Both the position numbers and the translations under genes were made by a program. This document shows positions 35,633 to 45,119 of a stretch of 64,000 nucleotides of DNA, in pieces. The notes under the pieces were generated by a model. That model did not search any database. It saw only the letters and a program-made list of their open reading frames with translations, and had not been told where the DNA came from. Location: the NCBI GenBank assembly GCA_030739735.1, contig JASLYQ010000007.1, positions 38,538-102,537 of the forward strand, read 5' to 3'. The stretch is from Alphaproteobacteria bacterium (GTDB lineage: Bacteria; Pseudomonadota; Alphaproteobacteria; UBA7887). The first letter of the stretch is position 1; every line of letters starts with the position of its first letter.

Positions 35633-37885
35633 TCAATCGCCGCCAGTAACACGCCGCCACCAGCCGCGGCGGGGCTCGTCCATTACCGCGGCCGGACCCG
35701 GCGCCGGGGAATTGTCACCGTTCGACGTCACCTGATCGGCACTCGTGCCGCGGCCATCGGGCTTGACCGTCTTACGGCGATCCCGAAGTGGCTTGGGCTC
35801 GGCTGGCCCCTCCGCTTTCGTGTCAGCGTCGGTTTTAGCGGCGGCCTTGTCCTCGGCCGCCGCTTCTGGGGCCCGGGCTCTCCTCTTGCGTACGCGTCGG
35901 CGACGCGCGGGTTTGATAATTTCTGCCTCGCCTTTGGTCTCGGGCACAGCGGCTGGCTTTCCCGCGGCAGCATTAGCCGAGGCGGCCTCGACGCTATCTG
36001 CCACTTTAATCGCTGCTCCCTCGCCGCTGCGCCCGCGACCGCGGCGTCTGCCACCACGGCGACCGCGGCGACGCCGGTGGGTGCCTCCCTCGGCGCCGTC
36101 GGCTTCGGTCGTCGTCACACTCGCCTCCGCCATCGTCTCGCCGGTGGGCTCCTTTTCGGTGGCGGCCTTGGCGTGACGGCGCCGCTGCCCGCCGCGTTCC
36201 CTTTTGACGCCTTCGGCTGCGTGCCCCTCGTCCGTTCTGGACAATGGCTCGACCAGCGGTTTTGCCTCCGACTTGGCCTCCAGGGTCTGTACAGTACACT
36301 CCGGTGGCGCCGGGCTGTCGTCGGTATCGATGGTGATCGTCATGCCGTAACGCTCTTCGATCTGTGCCAAAGTGCTGCGCTTATTGTTAGCTAGATAGAG
36401 CGCGATCACAGACGGCATAGTTGCGGAAATCGCGCTAGCGTTCCCACGTACACCCTCCTCCTCAATCACCCGCAAGGCATGCAGCGCTGTGGATTCTACC
36501 GAGCGCACATGGCCGCTGCCGGCGCAGTGGGCGCAAACAGTCGAACTCGCTTCCTGCAGGCTTGGGCGCAGGCGCTGGCGCGATAATTCGAGCAGGCCGA
36601 AGCTCGAAATGCGGCCCATGCGGATGCGCGCGCGGTCAGACTGCACCGCTTCCTTTAGGCGCTTCTCAACTGCCCGGATATTGCGGTTCTCGTCCATGTC
36701 GATGAAGTCGATGACGATCAAGCCGGCTAGATCCCGCAGGCGCAGCTGGCGGGCGATATCGCCGGCGGCCTCGAGGTTAGTGACGGTGGCTGTCTCCTCA
36801 ATACTGCGCTCGCGCGTGGCGCGGCCCGAGTTGACGTCGATGGCAACCAGTGCCTCGGTTGCGTCGATGACGATATAGCCGCCCGAGTGCAGCTGCACGG
36901 TGGCGGAGTGCATAGTGTCAAGTTGGCTATCGATCTGGTAACGCGTGAACAGTGGCAGGTTCTCGCGATAGGGTTGGACGCGCTTCGCGTGGCTCGGCAT
37001 TAGCGTGCGCATGAAATTCTTGGCGATGCGATAGCCCTCGTCGCCCTCGACCAATACCTCCTCGATCTTGGCGCCGTAAAGATCACGGATCGAGCGACGG
37101 ATCAGGTTTGCCTCCTCGTGGATCAGCGCTGGCGCCGTCGATTCCAGCGTTGTCGAGCGGATATGGTCCCAAAGCTTGTACAGATAGTCGTAGTCACGGC
37201 GAATCTCCGCCTTGGTGCGCTCTTGCCCGGCGGTGCGTAGGATGACCGCCATGCCTTCGGGGAGGTCAAGCGAGACCACTACCGAGCGCAAGCGTTTGCG
37301 CGCCTCTCCCGACTGGATCTTGCGACTGATGCCGCCGCCGCGCGTCGTGTTGGGCATGAGCACGCAATAGCGCCCGGCGAGGGAGATATAGGTGGTCAGC
37401 GCTGCGCCCTTGTTGCCGCGCTCCTCTTTGGTCACCTGGACCAGTAGGATTTGGCGGCGCTTGATGACTTCCTGAATGCGATAGCGTTGCAGCGGCGATG
37501 GGCGGATCTGGATCTCGTCTTCCTCGGCGCCGCTGACGGTTTCTATATCATTGGGGCTTTCGTCGGTATCGGCCTCGCCGTTGCCGGCCGACTCGGCCTC
37601 CTGGCGCTGCTGCTTGATGAGCGCTTCGCGGTCGGAAACGGGAATCTGGTAGTAATCCGGATGGATCTCGCTGAAGGCCAGAAAGCCGTGGCGATTACCA
37701 CCATAGTCGACGAACGCCGCTTGCAGCGACGGCTCGACCCGGGTGACTTTCGCAAGATAGATATTGCCTTTCAGCCGGTGCTTGGTGGTCGTCTCGAAAT
37801 CAAATTCGTCAAGCTTGGTGCCATCCACCACAACCACCCGGGTCTCTTCCCGGTGGGTAGCGTCTATGAGCATGCGTTTGGTCAT
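35633..37885 (-). CDS. rne: Ribonuclease E
   Basis: A 750-residue RNase E/G-type endoribonuclease, scaffold of the RNA degradosome. It starts MTKRMLIDATHREETRVVVV; the S1 domain has GNIYLAKVTRVEPSLQAAFVDYG and HGFL. The catalytic domain has IDVNSGRATRE and VIDFIDMDE. The Zn-link holds CAHCAGSGHVRS. From about residue 520 the C-terminal part is low-complexity, with Arg/Gly/Lys/Ala-rich stretches such as RRRRGRRGGRRRGRGR that likely bind RNA or partners. The start is the ATG at 37885; the same frame is open 390 bases further upstream without family similarity. Confidence 0.96.
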   Translation of the reverse strand: MTKRMLIDATHREETRVVVVDGTKLDEFDFETTTKHRLKGNIYLAKVTRVEPSLQAAFVDYGGNRHGFLAFSEIHPDYYQIPVSDREALIKQQRQEAESAGNGEADTDESPNDIETVSGAEEDEIQIRPSPLQRYRIQEVIKRRQILLVQVTKEERGNKGAALTTYISLAGRYCVLMPNTTRGGGISRKIQSGEARKRLRSVVVSLDLPEGMAVILRTAGQERTKAEIRRDYDYLYKLWDHIRSTTLESTAPALIHEEANLIRRSIRDLYGAKIEEVLVEGDEGYRIAKNFMRTLMPSHAKRVQPYRENLPLFTRYQIDSQLDTMHSATVQLHSGGYIVIDATEALVAIDVNSGRATRERSIEETATVTNLEAAGDIARQLRLRDLAGLIVIDFIDMDENRNIRAVEKRLKEAVQSDRARIRMGRISSFGLLELSRQRLRPSLQEASSTVCAHCAGSGHVRSVESTALHALRVIEEEGVRGNASAISATMPSVIALYLANNKRSTLAQIEERYGMTITIDTDDSPAPPECTVQTLEAKSEAKPLVEPLSRTDEGHAAEGVKRERGGQRRRHAKAATEKEPTGETMAEASVTTTEADGAEGGTHRRRRGRRGGRRRGRGRSGEGAAIKVADSVEAASANAAAGKPAAVPETKGEAEIIKPARRRRVRKRRARAPEAAAEDKAAAKTDADTKAEGPAEPKPLRDRRKTVKPDGRGTSADQVTSNGDNSPAPGPAAVMDEPRRGWWRRVTGGD

Positions 37886-38409
37886 TAAGACTGGTTCCTC
37901 GTGGCGCGCGCGGGGCCTGGCCGGCAAGCCGGCAGAGGCGCTGTAAGCGCGCGCTGACAGTGTTTGGGTGTTGCTGAGGGTGGCGGCCGAAAATGGCCCG
38001 CGCTGGATCGCAGTGCAACGCTGCGCTTGGGAGGTTAGCCACAGCTTGGCTTTGCCTCTGGGCAGTTCACGGCTTTCCTGTTCGGGTTCTTTGACACCAC
38101 TCCAAAACTCCTTAGACCGGGCACGCGCCCGATATCCCGCAGTGGACACGGTCGCGACGCTCGGTCGATTCGTGAGCGGGGCTCGCCTGCCAAGTCGTGC
38201 TGCCAGAAAACGGTGGCACGTGGTGGGCAACCCCGACGCCCGGCGGCGAATATGCGGCACCGATGCGAAACGGATCATAGGCGATCCGACCCGGGTCGAA
38301 CAATGGAAGAATGCGGGACGCCATCATTTTCTTATGTTCAACATTAATACACTTATCTTAAGGGTAAGAAAATCCACGACAAACATACTATCTATGATAT
38401 CATGGCAAC
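37886..38409. other. Long divergent leader between rne and amiC
   Basis: More than 500 bases separate the rne and amiC starts. The rne-proximal part is GC-rich and its frames show no family resemblance, so they are treated as leader sequence. The 38,320-38,400 part is AT-rich and is the likely site of the divergent promoters. Long 5' leaders on rne that let RNase E control its own mRNA are known in other bacteria; here this is only inferred from length. Confidence 0.5.
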
Positions 38410-39648
38410 GTGACAGGTACCTTTGGAAAGATGGTCGAAAAACTTTCACGGCGCGCGCACATGCTGGCCATGGCTGCGCTGGCTTTAGCCAGCGCCGGTC
38501 TCGGCACGGCCGTTTCCGCGGCGCCCGATGTCACCATGGTGCGGGCCTGGGAGCACCCTGTCCACACTCGCCTGGTGATGGAGATGTCGGCCGAGGTTGA
38601 TTTTTTGTTTTTTGCGCTTAGTCGGCCGCGACGCCTAGTCATTGATTTTCCCGAACTCAGTTTTTCCCTGACCCGCGATCCCATGGGTGGCAAGTCGGTC
38701 GGCCTGGTTCAGGCTATGCGCTTCGGCCTGTTCGCACCGGGCACCTCGCGGGTGGTGCTCGATCTTGCCGGCCCGGCACGTGTTAAGGCTGCGTTCGTCC
38801 TGCCGCCAGCCGACGGCAAGCCTTATCGCTTCGTGCTCGACCTCGAAGCTACAGATGTGGCGAGTTTCGCGCAAAACGTACGGCCGTTGCCCGCGCCGAT
38901 AGCGCAGCCGGCCGAAATCGTTCCGCCCATCGCAGCGGTGCCGGAGCGGCACGGTGGTAAGCCGGTCATCATCATCGATGCCGGTCATGGCGGGGTTGAT
39001 CCGGGCGCCATCGGCGCAACTGGCATCTACGAAAAGACGATCGCCCTGGCGGCGGCCCGCCAGCTCGCCGAGCGCTTGCGAGCGGGCGGACGGTATCACG
39101 TGGTGCTGACCCGCGACACCGACGTCTTTCTGCGTCTGCGCCGGCGCTTCGCCATGGCGCGACACGCGAGTGCTGATCTGTTTCTATCCTTGCATGCGGA
39201 CTCGATAGCCAACGCGGCAGTGCGCGGTAGCCACGTCTACACCCTGTCGAAGAGGGCATCGGATTCCGAGGCGGAGGCTCTGGCGGCCAAGGAGAACAAG
39301 GCCGATATTATAGCCGGAGTCGACCTCGCCGAGTACTCGCCAGTGGTCAATACCATCCTGGTTGACCTGACCCAGCGCGAAACCAACAACCGCTCGCTGG
39401 AGATTGCCGATCGCATGGTTGAAGCCTTGCGTCGCGCCGGCCTGCCCTCGCTCAGCCGGCCCCATCGCCAGGCTGGTTTCGCGGTTCTCAAGGCGCCTGA
39501 CGTGCCCTCGGTGTTGATCGAGCTGGGTTTTCTCTCGAATGCCGAGGACGAGGCCATGCTGGCCGATGCTGCGGCCCGCCTGCCGTTGATCGCGGCCATC
39601 GTCGGCGCTATCGATCGGCACTTCGCGACTCGCATCACAGCCAGGTAA
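38410..39648 (+). CDS. amiC: N-acetylmuramoyl-L-alanine amidase with AMIN domain
   Basis: A 412-residue periplasmic cell-wall amidase that cleaves septal peptidoglycan. The signal peptide is AMAALALASAGLGTAVSAA. An AMIN domain (residues about 40-150) includes LSRPRRLVIDFP. The Amidase_3 domain starts IIIDAGHGGVDPGAIG and has zinc ligands in this His, in the following Glu of YEKTIALAAA, and in LFLSLHADS. The general-base Glu lies in VLIELGFLSN. The start is a GTG at 38410, with ATG 38431 an alternative. PBP1A lies downstream, linking it with peptidoglycan turnover. Confidence 0.94.
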   Translation: MTGTFGKMVEKLSRRAHMLAMAALALASAGLGTAVSAAPDVTMVRAWEHPVHTRLVMEMSAEVDFLFFALSRPRRLVIDFPELSFSLTRDPMGGKSVGLVQAMRFGLFAPGTSRVVLDLAGPARVKAAFVLPPADGKPYRFVLDLEATDVASFAQNVRPLPAPIAQPAEIVPPIAAVPERHGGKPVIIIDAGHGGVDPGAIGATGIYEKTIALAAARQLAERLRAGGRYHVVLTRDTDVFLRLRRRFAMARHASADLFLSLHADSIANAAVRGSHVYTLSKRASDSEAEALAAKENKADIIAGVDLAEYSPVVNTILVDLTQRETNNRSLEIADRMVEALRRAGLPSLSRPHRQAGFAVLKAPDVPSVLIELGFLSNAEDEAMLADAAARLPLIAAIVGAIDRHFATRITAR

Positions 39649-39718
39649 GTAGACCCTTTCGCGGGCGCCTTGGTGCGGTCACAATCCGCATCTATCTTGT
39701 AGCGGCTGGAGGGAACCG

Positions 39719-42172
39719 ATGTTGCGCACAATCGGTATTTTGTTTTGCCTCGGGCTGCTCGGCGTGGTTCTCGCGGGTGGCGTGGCGGGCTATGCCGTCT
39801 ACCGTTATGGCTGGAATCTGCCGGCGCACGCCCAGCTCGCCGACTACTATCCGCCGACCCTGACGCGTGTACATGCGGGTGACGGCCGCCTGCTCGCGGA
39901 GTTCGCCGCTGAGAAGCGCGTCTTCGTCCCCATTGACGCTATGCCGGCGCTGCTGGTTGAGGCCTTCATCGCCGCCGAGGACCAAAACTTTTATAAGCAT
40001 CCGGGCGTCGACGTCCTCGGTATCGCTCGTGCGGTTGTGCAGAACCTGCGCAACGTGGCCGAGAACAAGCGCCTGATCGGCGCTTCGACTATCACTCAGC
40101 AAGTGGCGAAGAACTTCCTACTGACCAACGAAGTGTCGATCGAGCGCAAGATTCGCGAGGCGCTGCTGGCGCTGCGCATCGAGCGTGTGCTGAGCAAACA
40201 GCGCATCCTCGAACTCTACCTCAACGAGATCTTCCTCGGTCGCCGTGCCTATGGCGTGGCGGCGGCAGCGATTGCCTATTTCGACAAATCGCTGGATGAA
40301 CTGACGTTGGCCGAGATGGCCTATCTCGCCGCCTTGCCCAAGGCGCCCAACAACTACCATCCCGTCCGCAAGCCGGAAGCGGCGCGCATCCGCCGTAACT
40401 ACGTGCTCGGGCGCATGTACGAAGAGGGCTATATCACAGCCGAGCAAGTTGAAGAGGCGAGCGCGGGACCGGTCGAGATATTCCCGCGCGATCCGGTACG
40501 CAGCGTCTATGCGCCTTATTTTGCTGAGGAGGTGCGCCGCGAGCTGGTTGAGCGCTATGGCGAGAACGTGCTCTACGAAGGTGGTTTCTCAGTACGCTCG
40601 ACTATGGACCCGCGGCTGCAGGACATTGCCGAGCGATCCTTGCGCCAGGGCCTTGTCGACTACGATCGCCGCCACGGCTGGCGCGGGCCTATTGTTCGGC
40701 TCGAGATCGATGCTAAGTCGGGTTGGGCCGAGGCCCTGGCAACGGTTCCCCGGCCAGCTGGGTTGGCACCTTGGCGTCTGGCTCTGGTACGTGAGGTGAG
40801 CGCGACCGAGGTGGTCATCGGACTCGATAACGGAGCGGTAGGAGTTATCGCCTTCGCCGATATGAGCTGGGCCCGACCCTGGCAGGAGAAGCAACAAGTC
40901 GGCCCCGAGCCCAAGCGGCCGGAGGACGTGCTGGCGATCGGCGACGTCGTTGCCGTCGAAGCGCTGTGGGTTGAAGAACGGGAAGGAGCCGTAGAGCCCG
41001 AAGAGCTGGAAGTTGAGCAAGGGCCCGGGCCTGCGGACTATGCGTTGCGGCAGGTGCCTGACGTGGGCGGCGCCATCGTCGCCATTGATCCCCATTCCGG
41101 GCGCGTGTTGGCCATGGCCGGGGGTTGGAGCTTCGACAACAGTCAGTTTAACCGCGCCACTCAGGGGCAGCGCCAGCCGGGCTCGGCCTTCAAGCCCTTC
41201 GTTTACCTGGCGGCATTGGAGAACGGTTTCACGCCGGCCGATATCATCCTTGATGCGCCCATCGTCATTGACCAGGGACCCGGCCTGCCCAAGTGGAAGC
41301 CGAAGAACTACTCGAATGAGTTCTATGGCCCCTCGACGCTGCGTCTCGGCGTGGAGAATTCGCGCAACCTGATGACCGTGCGACTGGCCAATCAGGTCGG
41401 TATGGACAAAGTGGTGGAGATCGGCAAGCGTTTCGGCATTGGCAGTTTCCCACCAGTGCTATCAATGGCGCTGGGAGCCGGCGAGACCACATTGATGGAT
41501 ATCACCTCGGCCTATGCCATGCTGGTTAATGGCGGTAGGCGCATCCACCCGGCTATTATTGAGCGCATCCAAGACCGTTACGGCAGGACCGTCTTTCGCC
41601 GTGACAAGCGCGCCTGCGATGGTTGCATCGAGGCGCTCTCGGAAGACCGGCCGCCTTTCCTTCCGGATTTGCGCGAGCCTGTGACGGATCCTGCGACCGC
41701 CTTCCAGATAACCTGGATCCTCAAGGGTGTCGTTGACCGCGGCACGGGCCGGCGCATCGCCAGCCTCGGCCGTCCGCTCGCGGGCAAGACGGGCACTACC
41801 AACGAAAACTTCGACACTTGGTTCGTCGGCTTCTCCCCCGACCTTGCGGTGGGAACCTATGTCGGCTTCGACACGCCTCGGACCCTCGGCTCACGCCAAA
41901 CTGGCTCCAATGTGGCGGCTCCGATTTTCAAATCCTTCCTAGCTGAGGCCGTGGAAGATAAGCCGCCGGTGCCATTCCGTATTCCGAGTGGCGTGCGCAT
42001 GGTGCGCATCGACGCCGATACGGGCCTTTTGCCGAATCCGGACAGCAAGCGGGTGCTCATCGAGGCCTTTCGTCCGGGCAGCGAACCGACTACCGCTGTT
42101 GCGGCCGCCGCCGCGGGTGGTGTCATGGGTGGTGGCGGGCCCAGAGAGGCGTTCGACAGCGGCCTCTACTGA
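39719..42172 (+). CDS. mrcA: Penicillin-binding protein 1A (bifunctional)
   Basis: An 817-residue class A PBP with one N-terminal membrane anchor (IGILFCLGLLGVVLAGGVAGYAV). The glycosyltransferase domain has FIAAEDQNFYKHPGVD with the catalytic glutamate, STITQQVAKNF, and RKIREALLALRIE. The transpeptidase domain has the nucleophile Ser in GSAFKPFVYLAAL (SxxK), the SRN motif in VENSRNLMTVR, and KTGTTNENFDTWFVG. An OB-like insertion lies between them. It builds and cross-links peptidoglycan. amiC is 70 bases upstream and prfB about 40 bases downstream. Confidence 0.96.
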   Translation: MLRTIGILFCLGLLGVVLAGGVAGYAVYRYGWNLPAHAQLADYYPPTLTRVHAGDGRLLAEFAAEKRVFVPIDAMPALLVEAFIAAEDQNFYKHPGVDVLGIARAVVQNLRNVAENKRLIGASTITQQVAKNFLLTNEVSIERKIREALLALRIERVLSKQRILELYLNEIFLGRRAYGVAAAAIAYFDKSLDELTLAEMAYLAALPKAPNNYHPVRKPEAARIRRNYVLGRMYEEGYITAEQVEEASAGPVEIFPRDPVRSVYAPYFAEEVRRELVERYGENVLYEGGFSVRSTMDPRLQDIAERSLRQGLVDYDRRHGWRGPIVRLEIDAKSGWAEALATVPRPAGLAPWRLALVREVSATEVVIGLDNGAVGVIAFADMSWARPWQEKQQVGPEPKRPEDVLAIGDVVAVEALWVEEREGAVEPEELEVEQGPGPADYALRQVPDVGGAIVAIDPHSGRVLAMAGGWSFDNSQFNRATQGQRQPGSAFKPFVYLAALENGFTPADIILDAPIVIDQGPGLPKWKPKNYSNEFYGPSTLRLGVENSRNLMTVRLANQVGMDKVVEIGKRFGIGSFPPVLSMALGAGETTLMDITSAYAMLVNGGRRIHPAIIERIQDRYGRTVFRRDKRACDGCIEALSEDRPPFLPDLREPVTDPATAFQITWILKGVVDRGTGRRIASLGRPLAGKTGTTNENFDTWFVGFSPDLAVGTYVGFDTPRTLGSRQTGSNVAAPIFKSFLAEAVEDKPPVPFRIPSGVRMVRIDADTGLLPNPDSKRVLIEAFRPGSEPTTAVAAAAAGGVMGGGGPREAFDSGLY

Positions 42173-42213
42173 GGCTATCTTCCAACCTTGGACACGAGTG
42201 AGGAAAAGCCGAT

Positions 42214-43324
42214 ATGCGCGCGGAAATTCAAGCGATTGTCGACGACATAGCGAAGTCGTTGGCGCTGCTGAGGAGGCATCTTTGACCCTGAGGAATCGCA
42301 GCGTAAGCTGGAGGTGCTGAACGCACGCGCCGAAGACCCTTCGCTTTGGGACGATCCGCGCCAGGCTCAGGCCCTGATGCGCAACCGCAACCGCCTCGAG
42401 CGGGCGCTGGCCGGCTACGCGGAGATTCAGCAGGAGCTCGCCGACAACCGGGAGCTCGTCGAGCTGGCCGAAGCCGAAGACGACAAGGCCTTGGTCGAGG
42501 AGGCCGCATTAGCCCTCCAAAATCTGCGGGCACGCGCGGGTGAGATTGAGCTCGAGACCCTGCTCTCTGGCGAAGCTGACGGCAACGACGCCTTCCTCGA
42601 AATTCATGCCGGCGCCGGTGGCACAGAGAGTCAAGACTGGGCCGAGATGCTGCTGCGTATGTATGTGCGTTGGGCTGAGGCGCACGGCCGCAAGGTCGAG
42701 TTCATCGAGGAGGCGCCCGGCGAAGAGGCGGGCATTAAGCGTGCCTCAGTCAAGGTAAGTGGTGAGAACGCTTATGGTTGGCTACACACAGAAAGTGGTG
42801 TGCACCGTCTGGTGCGCATCTCACCTTTTGATGCTTCGTCGAGGCGCCACACCAGCTTTGCCAGTGTCTGGGTTTATCCGGTGGTCGACGAATCGATTGA
42901 CATAGAGCTGGCAGATAAGGACTTGCGGGTTGATACTTATCGCGCTTCTGGCGCCGGCGGACAGCACGTCAATAAGACAGATTCGGCGATCCGTATCACA
43001 CATATCCCAAGCGGTATTGTCGTGCAGTGCCAGAACCAGCGCTCCCAGCACAAGAACCGCTCGGCGGCGATGAACATGCTGCGGGCGAGGCTCTACGAGC
43101 GCGAGCTGCAAAAGCGTACCGAGGAGCAGCAGTCACAGGAGGCTGAGAAGTCGGAGATAGGCTTCGGCCATCAAATTCGGTCTTACGTGCTGCAGCCCTA
43201 TCAGATGGTTAAGGACCTGCGCACCAACGTTGAGACGAGCAATACAGGTGCCGTGCTTGACGGTGATATCGACCAGTTCATCGGTGCGGCGCTGGCTGCC
43301 CAGGTCGGTAACCGCCGCGACTAG
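42214..43324 (+). CDS. prfB: Peptide chain release factor 2 with programmed +1 frameshift
   Basis: RF2 reads UGA and UAA stop codons. Zero frame from ATG 42214 runs 23 codons (ending in RRHL) to an in-frame TGA at 42283. A +1 shift at CTT-T then resumes with [11 protein letters not shown] and gives about 369 residues, the family length. The [27 protein letters not shown] and [16 protein letters not shown] (GGQ peptidyl-hydrolysis motif) blocks are intact. The tripeptide SPF found in RF2 confers UGA recognition. The true coding path is 42214..42282 joined to 42284..43324. Confidence 0.96.
42271..42286 (+). promoter_or_regulatory. prfB: prfB +1 frameshift element
   Basis: AGGAGG, then CAT, then CTTTGAC: an internal Shine-Dalgarno sits 3 bases before the CTT slippery codon, followed by the UGA stop and C. 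Scarce RF2 leaves the ribosome paused at UGA, and it slips to give more RF2. The spacing and the CTT TGA C heptamer match the E. coli element. Confidence 0.95.
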
Positions 43325-43700
43325 ACTGAGCCCTGAGGGCTTAGTTGGCGGCGCGTACCGTGACCCGCAGGTCCTCGGTCGGCGGCGGCCTGGCCGCTGT
43401 CGTCCGAGAAGATCAGGGTGCCGGGTGGCGAGATATTCTCGATACGCACGGTGATTTCTGGACGCGCCTGTCGCGTGCTCATTACTTCCTGGTTCCCCAT
43501 CTGTACGGCTGTGGCGGCGGGCACTCTCCCGCTACTGAGTTCGTTGTCGACGGTCGAGTCCCAGCGGCCCGCGGGGCTGGGGACCGGGCCGTGCCAGGTA
43601 TGCAACTGGCGCGCGCCGATAACCGGCGCCGGGTCACACATCTACAACGACATTGCCTATAATGCCTTGGCTGCAAGCGCGAGGCCGGCAAGGAATACGC
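43325..43700. other. Stretch without a supportable gene
   Basis: Between prfB and the convergent DUF455 gene there are open frames on both strands, but none has a start with a good ribosome binding site or a recognised family pattern. A minus-strand frame at 43,321-43,641 includes EITVRIENISPPGTLIFSDD, which could be a fragment of an exported beta-rich protein; too little remains to name it. A short hairpin AGCCC-TGA-GGGCT follows the prfB stop and may help end its transcript. Confidence 0.45.
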
Positions 43701-44474
43701 CTACAAGGTATAAAAATCCGGTCGCATACCGGCGCGGGCACGGGCTTCTGTGTTAAAGGGCGGCTTTACTTCGCCCATGAAGCGTTCTGCGACCAGGGTG
43801 CGCCAATGGGTTTCTGCATCTAGGCCGCGCGCGGCGCAGAAATGCCGGAACCAGCGGCTGCCCGCCGCGACGTGACCCACCTCTTCCTCGTAGATCAGAC
43901 GTAGTACAGTCGCGCTCTCGCCGTCGCCTCCGTGATTGAGGTCATCGATCATCCCGGGGGTGACGTCGAGGCCGCGGGCCTCAAGGACCATCGGAACGAT
44001 GGCAAGGCGGGCAAGCACATCATCGGCAGTGGCGCGTGCCACCTGCCACAGTCCGTCATGGGCCGGCAAGTCTCCGTAAGTGCCACCGAGCGCCAGAAGT
44101 CTCTCGCTCAGCAGACCGAAATGCTTCGCTTCTTCGGCGGTCACTCGCACCCAGTCGTCGCAGAAGGTGGGTGGGCCGAGCGGTGCAAAGCGGGCCAGCA
44201 TATCCGCCGCTAGGTCGATGGCGTTGAGTTCGATATGGGCGATGGCGTGCAGCAGCACAAAACGCCCACGGCCGTGGCGGCGGCGCTTCTTCACCTGGCG
44301 AGGTGCCACCAGTTGTGGCCGGGTGGGCCGGGCCGGCTTGTCCGGCGGTTGGGCGCCGCCGATCTCGGCAATGTCGCCGTGTGCCCAGTCCTTCGCCAGA
44401 GCCGCGGCCAGCGCGCATTTCTCAGCCGGCGCCGCGGCTCGCAGAACGGCGCAGGCGGCAGCGGTGAGGCTCAC
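43701..44474 (-). CDS. DUF455 ferritin-like protein
   Basis: A 257-residue protein of the DUF455/COG2833 family, which belongs to the ferritin-like superfamily. Its likely metal-binding residues are the Glu/His pairs in AIAHIELNAIDLAADML, VRVTAEEAKHFGLLSERL and IYEEEVGHVAAGSRWF. Also present are LEARGLDVTPGM and MGEVKPPFN. The function is not established; a metal-dependent oxidase is possible. Its start overlaps the bcp stop by 4 bases, so bcp and this gene are coupled, in line with an oxidative-stress link. Confidence 0.88.
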   Translation of the reverse strand: MSLTAAACAVLRAAAPAEKCALAAALAKDWAHGDIAEIGGAQPPDKPARPTRPQLVAPRQVKKRRRHGRGRFVLLHAIAHIELNAIDLAADMLARFAPLGPPTFCDDWVRVTAEEAKHFGLLSERLLALGGTYGDLPAHDGLWQVARATADDVLARLAIVPMVLEARGLDVTPGMIDDLNHGGDGESATVLRLIYEEEVGHVAAGSRWFRHFCAARGLDAETHWRTLVAERFMGEVKPPFNTEARARAGMRPDFYTL

Positions 44475-44941
44475 AGATCCCGGACCGCTGCCAGTACCTC
44501 TTCGACATGCCCGGGCATCTTTACCTTGCGCCAGGCGGCGCGAATGATACCATTGCCATCGATGACGAAGGTGGAGCGTTCGATGCCCATATATTTCCGC
44601 CCGTACATGCTTTTCTGTACCCAGACACCATAGTCCTCGCAGAGTGTGCCGTCCTCGTCCGAGATGAGTCGCACGCCAAGATCGTGCTTGGCGATAAACT
44701 TGTCGTGATTGCTCACCGAATCCTTGGATGCGCCGATGACACTGACACCTGCGGCCTCGAACGCACCGACATGCTCGGTAAAGGCGATCGCCTCCTTAGT
44801 GCAGCCCGCAGTGTCGTCTTTCGGATAGAAGTAGAGCACCAGTGTCTTACCCTTAAAATAGGCCAGCGAGATGTCCTCGCTGCCGGATGCCGGCAGGGCG
44901 AATTCCGGCGCCTCGTCGCCCACAGAAACCTTGTCACTCAT
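44471..44941 (-). CDS. bcp: Thioredoxin-dependent thiol peroxidase (Bcp/PrxQ)
   Basis: A 156-residue peroxiredoxin that reduces hydroperoxides. The peroxidatic cysteine is C47 in KDDTAGCTKEAIAF. The usual resolving Cys five residues later is replaced by Ala-Ile, so resolution may use C98 (GTLCEDYG) or an external thiol. YFYPKDDT, the MYGRKYMGIERSTFVID block and the WRKVKMPGHVEEVL ending are standard. The start is an ATG after GGAGG. It is followed by the DUF455 gene and diverges from the YhdP-like gene. Confidence 0.95.
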   Translation of the reverse strand: MSDKVSVGDEAPEFALPASGSEDISLAYFKGKTLVLYFYPKDDTAGCTKEAIAFTEHVGAFEAAGVSVIGASKDSVSNHDKFIAKHDLGVRLISDEDGTLCEDYGVWVQKSMYGRKYMGIERSTFVIDGNGIIRAAWRKVKMPGHVEEVLAAVRDL

Positions 44942-45119
44942 CGCATCTCCTCCTAGTTTTTTCTTTGCGTCGCTGCCGCGGCCTCGATAATCGCGGCTGG
45001 TTAGGGGCAGGTCGCGCTATCGTGTGACCCTACGACAAGCGGCCCGCCACAAAAAGTGTGCCGCCTCGGGTCATCAAAAGAGCCATTATCAAGGCACCTT
45101 AGTATAAACTGCTGAGACC

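Noticed and set aside
35633..38278. rne extended to the full 881-codon frame
   Set aside because: The RNase E N-terminus starts at MTKRMLIDATHREE (37885); the upstream extension has no family similarity and is better seen as leader.
42280..42286. In-frame TGA in prfB taken as a broken gene
   Set aside because: It is the programmed +1 frameshift site with the correct Shine-Dalgarno, slippery codon and spacing.
43321..43641. Minus-strand frame downstream of prfB
   Set aside because: There is no ribosome binding site and only one short stretch (EITVRIENISPPG) suggests a protein; insufficient to name a gene.
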